The notes under the pieces: generated by a model
Told to the model about the DNA's origin: nothing
Seen by the model: the letters and a program-made list of their open reading frames with translations, nothing else
Database searches by the model: none
From: Candidatus Obscuribacterales bacterium
GTDB lineage: Bacteria > Cyanobacteriota > Vampirovibrionia > Obscuribacterales > Obscuribacteraceae
Direction of reading: 5' to 3'
Length of the DNA: 64,000 bases
Assembly: GCA_019746975.1 (NCBI GenBank)
Contig: JAIERK010000143.1
Location: 1 to 64,000, forward strand
Part shown: piece by piece, positions 8,735-19,607 of the stretch
How the letters are laid out: each line of letters starts with the position of its first letter
How positions within the stretch are numbered: the first letter of the stretch is position 1
Position numbers and translations under genes: made by a program

Positions 8735-10021
8735 ATGATGAACGATGCTCATGCTCGTCAACAGAAGTTGACCTCTCATTTTAGAATGGGCGCAGGGATT
8801 TGTTTTTTCCTGTCCTGTCTGTTTATTCTTTTGCTAGCCTTAATTCAAAACGCATATGCAGAGACGATTGTATTGGAAGGCAATGTCTCAACGAGAGTCG
8901 AGTCTACTGAGGCTGGTAACAGCGGTCCCTTCGAAGTCGAGGTTGCTGAAGGGCTGTCTATCAGAGACGATACGAGAAACAAACGAATCAGACTTGAGAC
9001 CTGTTATCCGAAGAGCGCTGGGCACTTTCCTGTGATTGTGTTTTCTCACGGTGCAGTTGCGTCGGCACGGGACTATCGTCCACTTGCGGCATATTGGGCG
9101 AGTCACGGCTATGTGTGTGTACTACCTACTCATAGCGATGCTGCGTCACTTAACATGCAACCCGGCGAAAAAATCAGCGTTTTCAAATTGGCGAAACTAG
9201 CTGGCGTCAATGGCAGCACTGTTGAACAAAGATGCTTGGATCTGACTCAAACGCTGGACGCGCTGCCACAGCTAGAACAAAGAGTGTCCGGTCTCACCAA
9301 CAAAATGGACATGGCGGCAATCGCCATCGCCGGTCATCATGCTGGGGCCTTTGCGGCAGAAGTCGCAGGCGGAGCCGCTGTTGGACGCAAGACGAAATCT
9401 TCGGGGGCCGATCAGCGAGTTCGAGCTGTGATCGCTATTACCGGAAAGGATTGGCACCAGCCAAATCTAGATGCCGACGATTTTGTCGCAGTGCAGCTTC
9501 CGATGTTAATGGTCAGCGTCAATCCGGATGGAGGTGACTTAAAGGGATCGCGGAGTCGCCTCTTGAAGGCTATCGAAAGAGCGCCGGCCGGCAATAAGTA
9601 CATGCTCACCATCGATCCGGTCACAAAAGTGCAGCGGCCATCTTTAATGCAGGTGCGGCGCGCCATCAAAGATAGTAATGTCGAACTAGTTTCGTTTCAT
9701 CCTGTGCGCAAGCGACGATTTTCGTTTGGAAGGCATGCCATTAATAAGGCGAGCAACGGTCTATATAACGGTGACGAAATCAAGACTAGTGACATTGATT
9801 CGGCGGAAAGAGTAGGAACCGACCTTCTGAAGTCTTTGGGTCTACAATCGCTGCTTCGCAATGAATCTGGTGCCAAGGGCAAATTCAATTTTGTCATGTC
9901 GCTGACGTTGCCATTCTTAGACGCCTATCTCAGGGGTGACAAATCAAGTCTCGAGGAGCTCTCCGGACAGGAGTCTCGTTGTTTCGGAGATTCTATCGTC
10001 GCCAGAATCGAGCGCTTTTAA
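8735..10021 (+). CDS. Exported alpha/beta-hydrolase-like protein lacking the Ser nucleophile
   Basis: A 428-residue protein. The longer open frame from 8507 runs through palindromic repeats, so I start at the ATG at 8735, which follows CTGGAG. A basic N-terminus and hydrophobic core ending NAYA-ETIV form a signal peptide. The body resembles dienelactone/PAF-acetylhydrolase-type enzymes, with FPVIVFSHGAVASARDY for the oxyanion loop and a strand-turn-helix at IAIAGHHAGAFAAEV. In that turn the GxSxG nucleophile is His202 (codon CAT at 9338). The protein may be inactive or do something other than ester hydrolysis. It is related in style to the intact hydrolase at 15.2-16.3 kb. Confidence 0.8.
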   Translation: MMNDAHARQQKLTSHFRMGAGICFFLSCLFILLLALIQNAYAETIVLEGNVSTRVESTEAGNSGPFEVEVAEGLSIRDDTRNKRIRLETCYPKSAGHFPVIVFSHGAVASARDYRPLAAYWASHGYVCVLPTHSDAASLNMQPGEKISVFKLAKLAGVNGSTVEQRCLDLTQTLDALPQLEQRVSGLTNKMDMAAIAIAGHHAGAFAAEVAGGAAVGRKTKSSGADQRVRAVIAITGKDWHQPNLDADDFVAVQLPMLMVSVNPDGGDLKGSRSRLLKAIERAPAGNKYMLTIDPVTKVQRPSLMQVRRAIKDSNVELVSFHPVRKRRFSFGRHAINKASNGLYNGDEIKTSDIDSAERVGTDLLKSLGLQSLLRNESGAKGKFNFVMSLTLPFLDAYLRGDKSSLEELSGQESRCFGDSIVARIERF

Positions 10022-10305
10022 CAGAGGACCTCCCTGTTCATCATTGTACTTAGACTGCGGCAGCGGCCTTCATGTGCAAAACATTCTTTCTTGACCACCT
10101 CACCATACTCGCTGTGCACGAATAGCTTCGTTCTTGCTTCTTCGGCGAGCGCTCGGCCTTACTGCTCAGCGTCCTGGAGCAAATCAAAAACAGTTTCGTC
10201 TTGTTCTGGCATAGTAACGATCCAGATGTGATCGATATACAAAACATGTACGTCTCTTCTAGTTGGAAGCGCTTGTCGTCGTCCCCTGTCATCTAGTCCA
10301 AACAT
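10018..10305 (-). pseudogene. Small gene interrupted by an in-frame TAA
   Basis: From an ATG at 10305 the minus strand reads MFGLDDRGRRQALPTRRD and continues as a protein-like sequence to FDLLQDAEQ, where a TAA (10159-10161) interrupts it at codon 49. The same frame then continues convincingly with GRALAEEARTKLFVHSEYG and EVVKKECFAHEG to a second stop at 10018. The composition on both sides of the stop is similar, so I read it as one ~95-residue gene with a nonsense mutation. Family unknown. Its 3' end overlaps the end of the convergent hydrolase gene. Confidence 0.4.
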
Positions 10306-10438
10306 TTCGTCACCACTTGAATCACGACACTAGTATGAGTACCGAATCAGATGTAGCACAGCTTCGAGAAAGTGAAGCTGACTGCGTCGCTGTCTGGAAA
10401 CTTTCTGAAAATACGACACCGTGTACGCCGGAGACGCA

Positions 10439-10855
10439 CTAGTTTTTTCGATACTCTGCTCGAGGATGAATTGTGATGCCACCGCGAGCGGTGAATTTTC
10501 CTGTCACCACCAGGAGTTCAGGTTGCAATAGACTGACCAGGTCGTTTGCAATTCTGTTGATGCACGCCTCGTGAAATTCGCCTTGTTGGCGAAACTGACC
10601 AAGGTACAATTTCAGCGATTTGCTTTCCACGAGTCGCTCATGGGGGACATACTCGATTTCGATTATGCCGAAGTCTGGTTGCCCAGTGATTGGACACAGA
10701 CTGGTAAACTCGGATGCGCAAATGGTGATTGTACCTTTGACCTGATTCGGGTTTTCTGAGCCGCCGAATGGATTAGGTACCCACTCGAGAGTTGTTGCAT
10801 CTGGCTCTGTGTAACGGACTTCGCTCTTATTGCCAAGGTGTTTTAGATCTTGCAT
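10439..10855 (-). CDS. queF: NADPH-dependent preQ0 reductase
   Basis: Reduces 7-cyano-7-deazaguanine (preQ0) to 7-aminomethyl-7-deazaguanine, the base inserted into tRNA on the way to queuosine. Cytoplasmic, T-fold enzyme of the short (YkvM-like) type, 138 residues. The catalytic Cys lies in FTSLCPITGQPDFG, with the QueF motif ESKSLKLYLGQFRQQGEFHE downstream. The ATG at 10855 follows an AGGCAGG sequence 13 bases past the queE stop; a TTG further up at 10885 would overlap queE. Last gene of a queC-queE-queF operon. Confidence 0.95.
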   Translation of the reverse strand: MQDLKHLGNKSEVRYTEPDATTLEWVPNPFGGSENPNQVKGTITICASEFTSLCPITGQPDFGIIEIEYVPHERLVESKSLKLYLGQFRQQGEFHEACINRIANDLVSLLQPELLVVTGKFTARGGITIHPRAEYRKN

Positions 10856-10868
10856 TCCAACCTGCCTG

Positions 10869-11558
10869 TTAACGGATACCGACAACTTTGTGTAACTGTA
10901 GTGTAAGCGTGTGTCCGTGGCTCCTAGCGCTTGCTACGGCCGCTTGCATGCTTTCTTGGGTTTCTTGTTCAGAATCTGTCTCGATTGGCATTACATAGAC
11001 AGGTGCCTCTGTCGTTGGTCGCGCCAAAAATGCGAAATTACCTATGATTTGAGTGGACGAGATTGGCAAGCCATCTTTGGAGGGGCCATCCCTGTGAGAA
11101 ATCGCATACTTGTATGCTGTCGCGCGTCTCACAAGCTCCTGATTGAGCTTTTCGGTTTTTGGACTAACGACAATGAAAAGTCTGTCGCTTTCGGGGAGCT
11201 CGACCCATAAGGTGCCGTTGGTCTCTATTTGCACTTTGTAGTTTAGGCTGAGCAATTGATTCACCAGCGGTGCGATATTCTGCCGAAATGGCTCACCCCC
11301 AGTGACAACAACTAATTTCGTTGATCCTGCGATTGTTTCCACTTGTTCCACAATCTCGGTAAGCGTCGGTTGCCATTCTGACGATTCGAAATCTGTATCA
11401 CACCAAAAACAGCGTAGATTGCATCCTGCCAATCTTATGAAGACAGCACGCTGTCCAGAAAATGGTCCTTCTCCCTGAAGAGTGTGAAAGATCTCTTGTA
11501 CCCATAGGCTGGTACCGTCACCGGTGTCTTGTTGTCTAACTGGATTAGTCCCGCGCAT
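10869..11558 (-). CDS. queE: 7-carboxy-7-deazaguanine synthase (radical SAM)
   Basis: Converts 6-carboxytetrahydropterin to 7-carboxy-7-deazaguanine. The radical-SAM cluster motif is seen as AGCNLRCFWCDTDF (CxxxCxxC), preceded by FHTLQGEGPFSGQ, which is typical of QueE, and followed by VVTGGEP. Length 229 residues, ATG at 11558, overlapping the end of queC by 14 bases, which indicates translational coupling. The preceding pathway enzyme QueD is not encoded in this window. Confidence 0.95.
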   Translation of the reverse strand: MRGTNPVRQQDTGDGTSLWVQEIFHTLQGEGPFSGQRAVFIRLAGCNLRCFWCDTDFESSEWQPTLTEIVEQVETIAGSTKLVVVTGGEPFRQNIAPLVNQLLSLNYKVQIETNGTLWVELPESDRLFIVVSPKTEKLNQELVRRATAYKYAISHRDGPSKDGLPISSTQIIGNFAFLARPTTEAPVYVMPIETDSEQETQESMQAAVASARSHGHTLTLQLHKVVGIR

Positions 11559-12267
11559 GAACCACCTCAGTTAGCATCGCAGTTCGGGCAATAAGCGGAT
11601 CGTCGACGGCGGCTTGTCGGAATCCCCGTGCTCGTAGCTCGCATGCGTTGCAATTTTGACATGGTGGCAAACTGCCGTTGTAGCATGTAGTGCTCAACGC
11701 AAGCGCTTCCAGGCAACCGGGCATTTGTACTGCGAGCTCGACTGTATCCTTTTTAGTCAGATGAAGAAGCGGTGCCTCTATTTTGATGGGACGATCCAAC
11801 CCGCGTGTAATGGATTTTTCCATGCTGTCTATGAAATCTTCGCGGCAATCAGGATATCCAGCGTAATCTTCTTGCGACACACCAATAATTATAGAATCGC
11901 AATTCAGAACGTAGGCACGACTTGCTGCCAGTGACAAAAATAGAATATTTCTTCCCGGGACAAATGTGCTCGGAAGCGTTTCAGCGTGCTCTGCATTGGC
12001 AAGCGGAATCTCCAGATTGGTATTCGTCAGTGAGCTCACATGCTGAAAAACGGCTCCCAGATCGACGATCTCATGCTTGATGTTTGCCTTATGGCAAATC
12101 TGCTTTGCGCTCTCGAGTTCGATGATGTGTCTCTGACCGTAGGCGAAGGATAGAGCCAATACCTTTTGAAATCTCGATTTTGCCCAATACAAGCACGTTG
12201 TGCTGTCTTGCCCTCCGGACAAGATTACAAGCGCGGTCTTCTTTGTAAGAGTGTCAGCGACTGTCAT
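11545..12267 (-). CDS. queC: 7-cyano-7-deazaguanine synthase
   Basis: ATP-dependent conversion of 7-carboxy-7-deazaguanine to preQ0. The PP-loop is ILSGGQDSTTCLYW near the N-terminus, and the C-terminal zinc site is CQNCNACELRARGF. About 240 residues. The ATG at 12267 is preceded by AAAGAG; a GTG at 12294 is an alternative. First gene of the que operon. I examined the 165 bases between it and bpt for a preQ1 riboswitch and could not support one. Confidence 0.95.
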   Translation of the reverse strand: MTVADTLTKKTALVILSGGQDSTTCLYWAKSRFQKVLALSFAYGQRHIIELESAKQICHKANIKHEIVDLGAVFQHVSSLTNTNLEIPLANAEHAETLPSTFVPGRNILFLSLAASRAYVLNCDSIIIGVSQEDYAGYPDCREDFIDSMEKSITRGLDRPIKIEAPLLHLTKKDTVELAVQMPGCLEALALSTTCYNGSLPPCQNCNACELRARGFRQAAVDDPLIARTAMLTEVVHARD

Positions 12268-12432
12268 AGGCAACTCTTTGCGCAATCGAATCACAAAGTA
12301 TATCCCTAGACTCCGTCATATTCAATGTTTTCAGGCTGCCTCTGGGGCGCTGACCAAGCAAGAGCCTTTGCAAGGGCTGGTTTTGATGGAATGGTAGTGT
12401 TACAGATGCTTTACGGAGTTGAAGTACGGAGC

Positions 12433-13149
12433 CTAGCTCTCTCTGGAAATCTCGCGCCAGACCCCATCGAGACCCCTAATTTCGTGAGGAAGAAATTTCG
12501 ATTTGTATTTCATTGAGCGGCAATCTTCCACGTAGTATCCGAGATACACATATGGGAGACCTAACTGTCTAGCGCGTTCGATAATGGCAAGAATCATCCA
12601 GGTGCCCAGAGATCGTTTTTGATAGTCAGGTGTGTAGAAAGAATAAACAGCGGAGAATCCATCCGGAAGTGGATCGACATAAACAACACCGATCAGTTCT
12701 TCGTCCAGATAGTGGCACCACTCCTCGATTGGAAATGGATTGTCAGACAATGAGTTGAGATGGGAAATAGAAGTTCGTATGTCCGGTGTAGGCCATCCAA
12801 CCGACTCGACATGGTGATCGTGATGGCGCATATACAGGTCGAATTTGACACGATCGAGATCGGCGTGACCAATAGTGACAATCACATCCTGATTAGACTT
12901 AATCGAGCGCTTCTGGCTGCGGTTGGGCTCGAACTTGTCGACGACTATTCTTATAGGCTGACACTCATTGCAATTCTTGCATACCGGGCGAAAGAGTGCA
13001 TGCCCATATTTACGCCAACCTTGCCGGATCTTCTCCATGTACTCCAACGGCGTCAATTCGCTGACGTACTCATACTCGAGTCGCCAATCTCTATCGGGAA
13101 GATACCCGCATTGATCTGGAGTAGATAGAAATCTGCCTACGACTTTCAT
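12433..13149 (-). CDS. bpt: Aspartate/glutamate leucyltransferase (bacterial N-end rule)
   Basis: Transfers Leu (or Arg) from aminoacyl-tRNA to N-terminal Asp or Glu, marking proteins for ClpS/ClpAP. The N-terminal part has CGYLPDR and the FRPVCKNCNECQPIR cluster; the C-terminal GNAT-like half has VYSFYTPDYQKRSLGTW and LPYVYLGYYVEDC, all typical of the ATE/Bpt family. 238 residues, a usual length. ATG at 13149. It lies head-to-tail upstream of the que operon with 165 bases between. Confidence 0.92.
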   Translation of the reverse strand: MKVVGRFLSTPDQCGYLPDRDWRLEYEYVSELTPLEYMEKIRQGWRKYGHALFRPVCKNCNECQPIRIVVDKFEPNRSQKRSIKSNQDVIVTIGHADLDRVKFDLYMRHHDHHVESVGWPTPDIRTSISHLNSLSDNPFPIEEWCHYLDEELIGVVYVDPLPDGFSAVYSFYTPDYQKRSLGTWMILAIIERARQLGLPYVYLGYYVEDCRSMKYKSKFLPHEIRGLDGVWREISRES

Positions 13150-13207
13150 TGAGGTCCATTATCACTCTTTTGGCGATGGAATGGCAACCCGCGGACAGAC
13201 CAAGGGC

Positions 13208-15065
13208 TCACGTAGTCGGGCCCGCGTTAAGGCGAGGGGGTGGAGGTACTTTCTCTAAATACTTCACGATTTTGGCGAATTCAGTTTTTTGTTTCAGAGT
13301 CGGAAACTTGTTATAGAGCGCAATACCGTTAGAGCAGTACAGTCTGGAGTCTTCGTAGCTGCCCTCTTGAAACGAAATAGTAGCCATTTCAAGTAATCCG
13401 GTACAGATCACGAGTGCTGCATTGAATGACTTCACCTCAAGTGGATTGAGTAGAAACCGCAGATGCTTCTTAGCGGTTTTATAGTCCTTGGCAGCATAAT
13501 AAACTGAGCCCGATCGAGCTTTCGCGACAAGTGTCATGATTCCCCTGAGTCCATAGAGCTCCACTGCTGCCGCATTCGCAGGCACGATCCGGTAACTCAG
13601 AAGATAGGTTTGTTGCTCGTATTCAGCCGCTCTCCCAAATTGATTTTTGTCATGTACGCTGTTGCTATCATGTCGTAATTTCTAGCAATGACTTCGTTTG
13701 AATCGGACCGATACTTACTCCTGATCTCTTTGTCCTCGTCGACCACCTTGATCAATCTTTCTAATTCGTTGGCGTGCGCCAAGTGCTGGATCTCGCTGTC
13801 GTTGGCCAACAGCCGATCTAAAGTAGTTCCCGTCTTTTTCGCGAAAAGCTTTTGTCTTTCGATGTATTGAAGCGATTCATCGAACTTGCCAACGAAACTG
13901 CATGAAGTGGCTGCCAACGTAAGCCCTTTCATAATGTGTGGCGAATCATATTTGTTCATCGAGGCGACTTGTGCCTTGGCAAGAGAATAGCACTTTTCGA
14001 AATTTTCCTGTGCGCTATAAATCGCAATCTCTTCCGCCAGAGTGAGTTCCTTCGGCTGCACCAGGCATAGTGGCATCTCTTTCTGTAGGAAATCCAATTC
14101 TTTGGGACCAATCTTTGGGCACGACTTTACCGAGACTTTGTTCACTGCGTGATTCTTTGCCAGCAGCGCGACGTCCTGTGCTGTTACGTTAGTACTATCG
14201 AGAACTACAAGCTTCAGACTACTGAGATTTTGCAGATTCTCGAGCGCACCACTATCGAGCTTACAGTTCATAAGATCGAGATCCTCAAGGTTGCTGATGC
14301 CCTTGACGTATTTGAGGGAGTGCACCTGAGTACTACTGAGGTCTAACGTGCGAAGGCTTTTCTGGGTGGTCAGATACTTAAGTCCATCGTCCGTGACCTT
14401 GGAATTCGCTAAAGGCAGAGTGAATAGTTCGTCGCTTGTCTTGGTGTACTTCTTCAGGGACGCGTCGTGTGGACTGCCTAGAATGGTTCCTGGATCTGTC
14501 AAAAACCCGATCTGTTCTTCTTTCGATACCAGCTTTGCGACACCGAAGTCGAGACCTTTCACAATGGGAGGATTGTCTAGACCCGTGATAATCATAATGT
14601 TGCCAGGTGTGATATCCCGATGAATCACACCTTTTTCATGAGCATGTGCCAGTGCGTCGGCCGTTTGGATGAACACGCTGAGAAGTCATCTAAGTTGAGC
14701 TTCCCTTCGAGCGAAAGCCATCTCTGCAGGGTCATTCCTTCAATCAGTTCCATAGCCATATATGGCTCGCCTTCTTTGGAGACTCCGAAGTCTAGTATCC
14801 ACGCTATGTTTTGATGGACAACTTTGCTTGTGGTTTTTGCTTCATTTTGAAACCGCATGATGGCACGCGGATCGATTATCGAAGAATAAAGGACTTTCAA
14901 GGCGACATCGCGATTGAGGTCGATCTGCTCGGCCTTGTACACCCTTGCCATTCCGCCGGCACCAATCTTTTCAATAATCTTGAACTTGTTGAAGACGACC
15001 TTACCAGGCTGATAGTCGACAGTCTGTTCTTGTGCCGTGCGAAGATCATCTTGGCTGTCAATCAT
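13208..15065 (-). pseudogene. Ser/Thr kinase-LRR-TPR gene, decayed
   Basis: Three minus-strand frames are pieces of one gene. The first (from 15065) is a kinase N-lobe with IGAGGMARVYKAEQ and VALKVL. It leaves frame near 14682, where adding one base restores the sequence into the second frame with [14 protein letters not shown] and LDFGVAK. At GTILGSPH the kinase C-lobe is missing, and leucine-rich repeats follow directly, then helical TPR-like sequence. A further one-base loss near 13648 moves the frame to the last piece, which ends at 13208. Two frameshifts plus loss of the activation segment and C-lobe make an active kinase impossible. The original was a cytoplasmic Hanks-type kinase. Confidence 0.85.
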
Positions 15066-15188
15066 CTGTCGATAATTGCTGTGTCGATCTGATAACCAAC
15101 AAGCTCAAACCGCGTTTCGACCATAAGTTAATCCAGAGAAGGCTCAGCTACTATATTCCCGATCCACCAGCCGTATTTAGATTAATCT

Positions 15189-16343
15189 CTAAAGTTCCGT
15201 CAAGAGAGAGGCAATTCCGTCCTTTTGGGACCTAAGCTGCGACAATTTACTCCGGTCGTTTTTTACAAAAACATCCAGAAACGTTTGAGTAGTTTCGGCT
15301 ATAGTCCTTCTGACCGGGTCTTTCTCGACGTAGTCGGTCGCTTTCTGGAACTCGCCTCTAACCCCTCCGGAAAATGACAGGTGATCGGCATTCTTAATGC
15401 AGATAAGCATTTTTGGGCGATTCGCTTTTGCGAATAGAAATGTCTCGTCATTCTGCCGTCCGAGGCCGGGTTCGAGTTCGCCATACTCGAATAGAACAGG
15501 AATATGTACTGACGCCAAGTCGTTTTGGGTGTCGACAGAGTAAACAGACTCGTTGACTGGACTAGAGAGGGCTACGACTGCTTTCACTCTCTTATCGACG
15601 AAGTTGCGCTCAATGCCGGCGACCAGCAAGCTCGTCCATGCACCAAAGGAGTGTCCGAACAAAGCCAATTTCTCTTTGTCGATATGCCCGAAAAGAATAC
15701 TATCTTCCTTTTCGTTCATTGATAGTACCTTTTCAATGACTTGTGTCAACTGCTCAGGTCGGTAGCTATAAATGGAACGACCTTCTTTTGCTGCTTTGTT
15801 GAGACCGACTTGGCGGAGCCACTGAATGTAGCGATTCGTCTTCAGATGAAGATAGCCGTCGAACGGAATGGTTTCATCAATTCTTGCCACGCAAACTGTG
15901 TCTAAAAAGTCCGGTGCGGCGACAATGTAACCGTTGCGAGCCAGCTGTTCGCAAATGAAAAACGAGCTGGTACCGGCTCCGGTGGCACCATGAGAATAGA
16001 ACACGATAGGAAATCTTCCGTCAAGAGCCTTGGCACCGAGGGAGATTTCGGCCTGGATCTTTGAAGGTCCGATTTTATATGAATATGTGCCGTGGGCGTT
16101 GGTTACTGCCGGATACCAGATAGCGACTTTGTAAGGGATTTGGTGTTCTTTATATGTATATGTCGTTGAAAAAACAGAGAACCCAACCGGATGATTCGAA
16201 CCGCTTTCTTCGACCTTTTTCAGAACCTTAGATGCGGTCGAATCAACGCCATGTGCTGAAACTGCTGCAGGAACGACACTGAACAGCAGGGCGCTAATCG
16301 CTAATATTGCAACTTGGATAAACGATTTCGGTTGCTCTTGCAC
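15189..16343 (-). CDS. Exported alpha/beta hydrolase (dienelactone hydrolase / PAF-acetylhydrolase type)
   Basis: A 384-residue secreted or periplasmic hydrolase. The signal peptide ends VPAAVSAHG. The oxyanion region reads FPIVFYSHGATGAGTSSF and the nucleophile elbow is intact as ALFGHSFGAWTSLLV. An acid residue is likely in FEYGELEPG and a His in KNADHLSF. Substrate unknown; esters or short-chain lipids are usual for the family. The ATG at 16343 lies 2 bases past the stop of the beta-glucosidase gene, so the two form an operon. Confidence 0.88.
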   Translation of the reverse strand: MQEQPKSFIQVAILAISALLFSVVPAAVSAHGVDSTASKVLKKVEESGSNHPVGFSVFSTTYTYKEHQIPYKVAIWYPAVTNAHGTYSYKIGPSKIQAEISLGAKALDGRFPIVFYSHGATGAGTSSFFICEQLARNGYIVAAPDFLDTVCVARIDETIPFDGYLHLKTNRYIQWLRQVGLNKAAKEGRSIYSYRPEQLTQVIEKVLSMNEKEDSILFGHIDKEKLALFGHSFGAWTSLLVAGIERNFVDKRVKAVVALSSPVNESVYSVDTQNDLASVHIPVLFEYGELEPGLGRQNDETFLFAKANRPKMLICIKNADHLSFSGGVRGEFQKATDYVEKDPVRRTIAETTQTFLDVFVKNDRSKLSQLRSQKDGIASLLTEL

Positions 16344-16345
16344 TT

Positions 16346-17821
<1,476 letters not shown>

Positions 17822-17902
17822 TTACTTGAAGCGTTGCTAGGTCGACAGCTCAGGTTTGGTACCTGTTTGGCTCTCGACTTCGTAATTCGTCAGATTGTGT
17901 TG

Positions 17903-18103
17903 TCAATAAGGACTGGCGTTAAACTCCGTTGCCGGACTAATACAACCGTTAAAAGCTGCGGCTTTGGACTCGATGGTCCTCAGGTACAGCTCGTCGACCA
18001 ACTCGATCAGATATCCGAAGTCATCAGATTGTGATTCGTCCCACAATCTTTCTTCCAGGACATCTAGGAGTTGTTGATATGAAGCGGTGTCAGGTGTTTT
18101 CAT
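17903..18103 (-). CDS. Small acidic hypothetical protein
   Basis: A short protein beginning MKTPDTASYQQLLDVLEE, strongly helical and acidic in its middle part (LIELVDELYLRTIESKAAA). No membrane segment. The ATG at 18103 gives the most natural N-terminus; in-frame ATGs at 18118 and 18130 are alternatives, and none has a clear ribosome-binding site. Not recognised. Confidence 0.5.
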   Translation of the reverse strand: MKTPDTASYQQLLDVLEERLWDESQSDDFGYLIELVDELYLRTIESKAAAFNGCISPATEFNASPY

Positions 18104-18168
18104 TTTTCGTCTTTGCATTCTAGAGACCATTCGGGTCTGATCAATCTACGAAGTCTGTGATTTATTTA

Positions 18169-18377
18169 GGCGGTATTACCGGCAGTGAGCAACCATATTT
18201 AGTATTAGTACCGCCGGCGGGGCAATATGCAATTGTTTGCTATTGTATATTGTTGCTACCAAACCACATGGTGGTAGATTGCGATTCGATTGCATTTGTT
18301 CCGTCTGTAATGCAAGTTCACTTTTGTTGTTACACCGGCCAAAAAGGAAGACGGCTAACCAATCGGTCAGCCGTCTT
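18169..18377. ncRNA. Chain of five hairpins, candidate structured RNA
   Basis: In a 520-base gene-free gap five inverted repeats follow one another. They are GGCGGTATTA 18169-18178 with TAGTACCGCC 18206-18215; CAATATGCAAT 18223-18233 with ATTGTATATTG 18242-18252; CTACCA 18256-18261 with TGGTAG 18272-18277; TTGCATT 18290-18296 with AATGCAA 18309-18315; and AAGACGGCT 18348-18356 with AGCCGTCTT 18369-18377. On the minus strand the last hairpin is followed by CCTTTTT. The first two stems contain a G-U pair and would fold as RNA. No open reading frame covers them. It may be an RNA gene, a leader, or a repeat remnant. The remaining bases up to 18653 show nothing clear. Confidence 0.3.
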
Positions 18378-18653
18378 TAGTACTGTACGAGTTGTATGAG
18401 CTGAACTTTTACCCGTTTGTAAGCTCTTACTGTCAGGGTACAGCGGTCTTCGTTTCTCAATATAGCTAAGTGAGGCTCGGTTGGTAAGAGAGGTCACTGA
18501 AGTGCATCTGCACAGTTTTCAATACAGAGAAAACCAGCACGATGCTATCTGGATGTCACTTTTGTAATTGTACCTAATCTCCAGTGAGGAAAATTTGGAA
18601 TTCAGTAACAAAATTCGAGTGGACGATGTTCTATTTGCGTTATCATTGCCCAA

Positions 18654-19580
18654 ATGAAAGTATTGATTGCACTTGATGAATCGAAATTTGCCGACGTCGC
18701 ACTGGACGCGGTAAGTACGAGATCCTGGCCCGCCGGCACGGAATTTCGACTGCTGAGCGTGGTGGAGCTTGGCCGGCATGAATACGAGGGTCTGGACGCC
18801 AGCAGCGTGCCTCAATTGAAGCCAGTTCAGGAAAAGCTAATCCGGGAAGTAAAGGGCTCTTTGGAGTCCAGGGCTGGTAGTCTGCAATCCAAATTCGATG
18901 GTTGTACCGTGGATGTAAAGGTGCTGCAGGGTCAAGCAAGGGATGTCATTGTTAACGAAGCGCGTGATTGGTGTTCCGATTGTCTGATTCTTGGCTCCCA
19001 CGGTAGGAAGGGCATTCAAAAGTTCCTCTTGGGCAGTGTTGCAGAATCGATGCTCGGTCATGCCCCGTGCACTGTAGAGGTAGTGAAGTCAGCTACAGGA
19101 GTCTCCGGCGGTGCTGTAGGCGATTTGATAGTCTTGATCGCCATCCAGGACATGACATGTGTCGCGCTCCTTGGCGCGTACGTAGCAGCCTATCCTTGGC
19201 CCAAACTTACAAGATTCAAAGTTGCGCACGTCGTGCACCCTGTTCTCGTCAATAGTTACATGAGTCTACTTCCATCGGCGCTCACGGAGAATATTGCTGA
19301 AGCGCGAAGAAAAGAAGGTGCCGAGTTCGTTCGCCGGTGCGCGGAGCATTTGAAGGAAGTGTTCGGCGCAGAAGCGGTGGAAGAGGTTTTGATCGAAGGT
19401 GACGCTAAATCCGAGATTGTCGAGCTTGAAAAAGAGTGGCATGCCAGTGTGGTTGTCCTGGGCTCGCATGGAAAGACCGGAGTGGGCAGCGTATCCCGTG
19501 CGATCGTTTCACACAGTCAGTGCTCCGCGATGGTTGTTCCTATCGAGCGCGATAAAAAGAAGATTCATATAATCGTATAA
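18654..19580 (+). CDS. Tandem universal stress protein
   Basis: Cytoplasmic stress protein made of two UspA domains (about residues 1-145 and 155-305). Each starts with a beta strand (KVLIALDES; DLIVLIAIQ). Each half ends in a Usp motif: GSHGRKGIQKFLLGSVAE in the first half matches the ATP-binding G2xG9xGS pattern, and GSHGKTGVGSVSRAIV is a looser copy in the second. The first domain probably binds ATP. It opens a block with two more Usp genes and a two-component system, which suggests a role in stress or energy limitation. Confidence 0.9.
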   Translation: MKVLIALDESKFADVALDAVSTRSWPAGTEFRLLSVVELGRHEYEGLDASSVPQLKPVQEKLIREVKGSLESRAGSLQSKFDGCTVDVKVLQGQARDVIVNEARDWCSDCLILGSHGRKGIQKFLLGSVAESMLGHAPCTVEVVKSATGVSGGAVGDLIVLIAIQDMTCVALLGAYVAAYPWPKLTRFKVAHVVHPVLVNSYMSLLPSALTENIAEARRKEGAEFVRRCAEHLKEVFGAEAVEEVLIEGDAKSEIVELEKEWHASVVVLGSHGKTGVGSVSRAIVSHSQCSAMVVPIERDKKKIHIIV

Positions 19581-19607
19581 AGCTGAAGTCCAACTTCCAT
19601 GACAAAA

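Noticed and set aside
12268-12432. preQ1 riboswitch in front of queC
   Set aside because: I could not match the conserved loop sequences of either main preQ1 class in this gap.
16190-16205. tRNA T-arm-like word GATTCGAACC
   Set aside because: It lies inside the hydrolase gene and no acceptor or anticodon stem can be formed around it. I found no other tRNA candidate.
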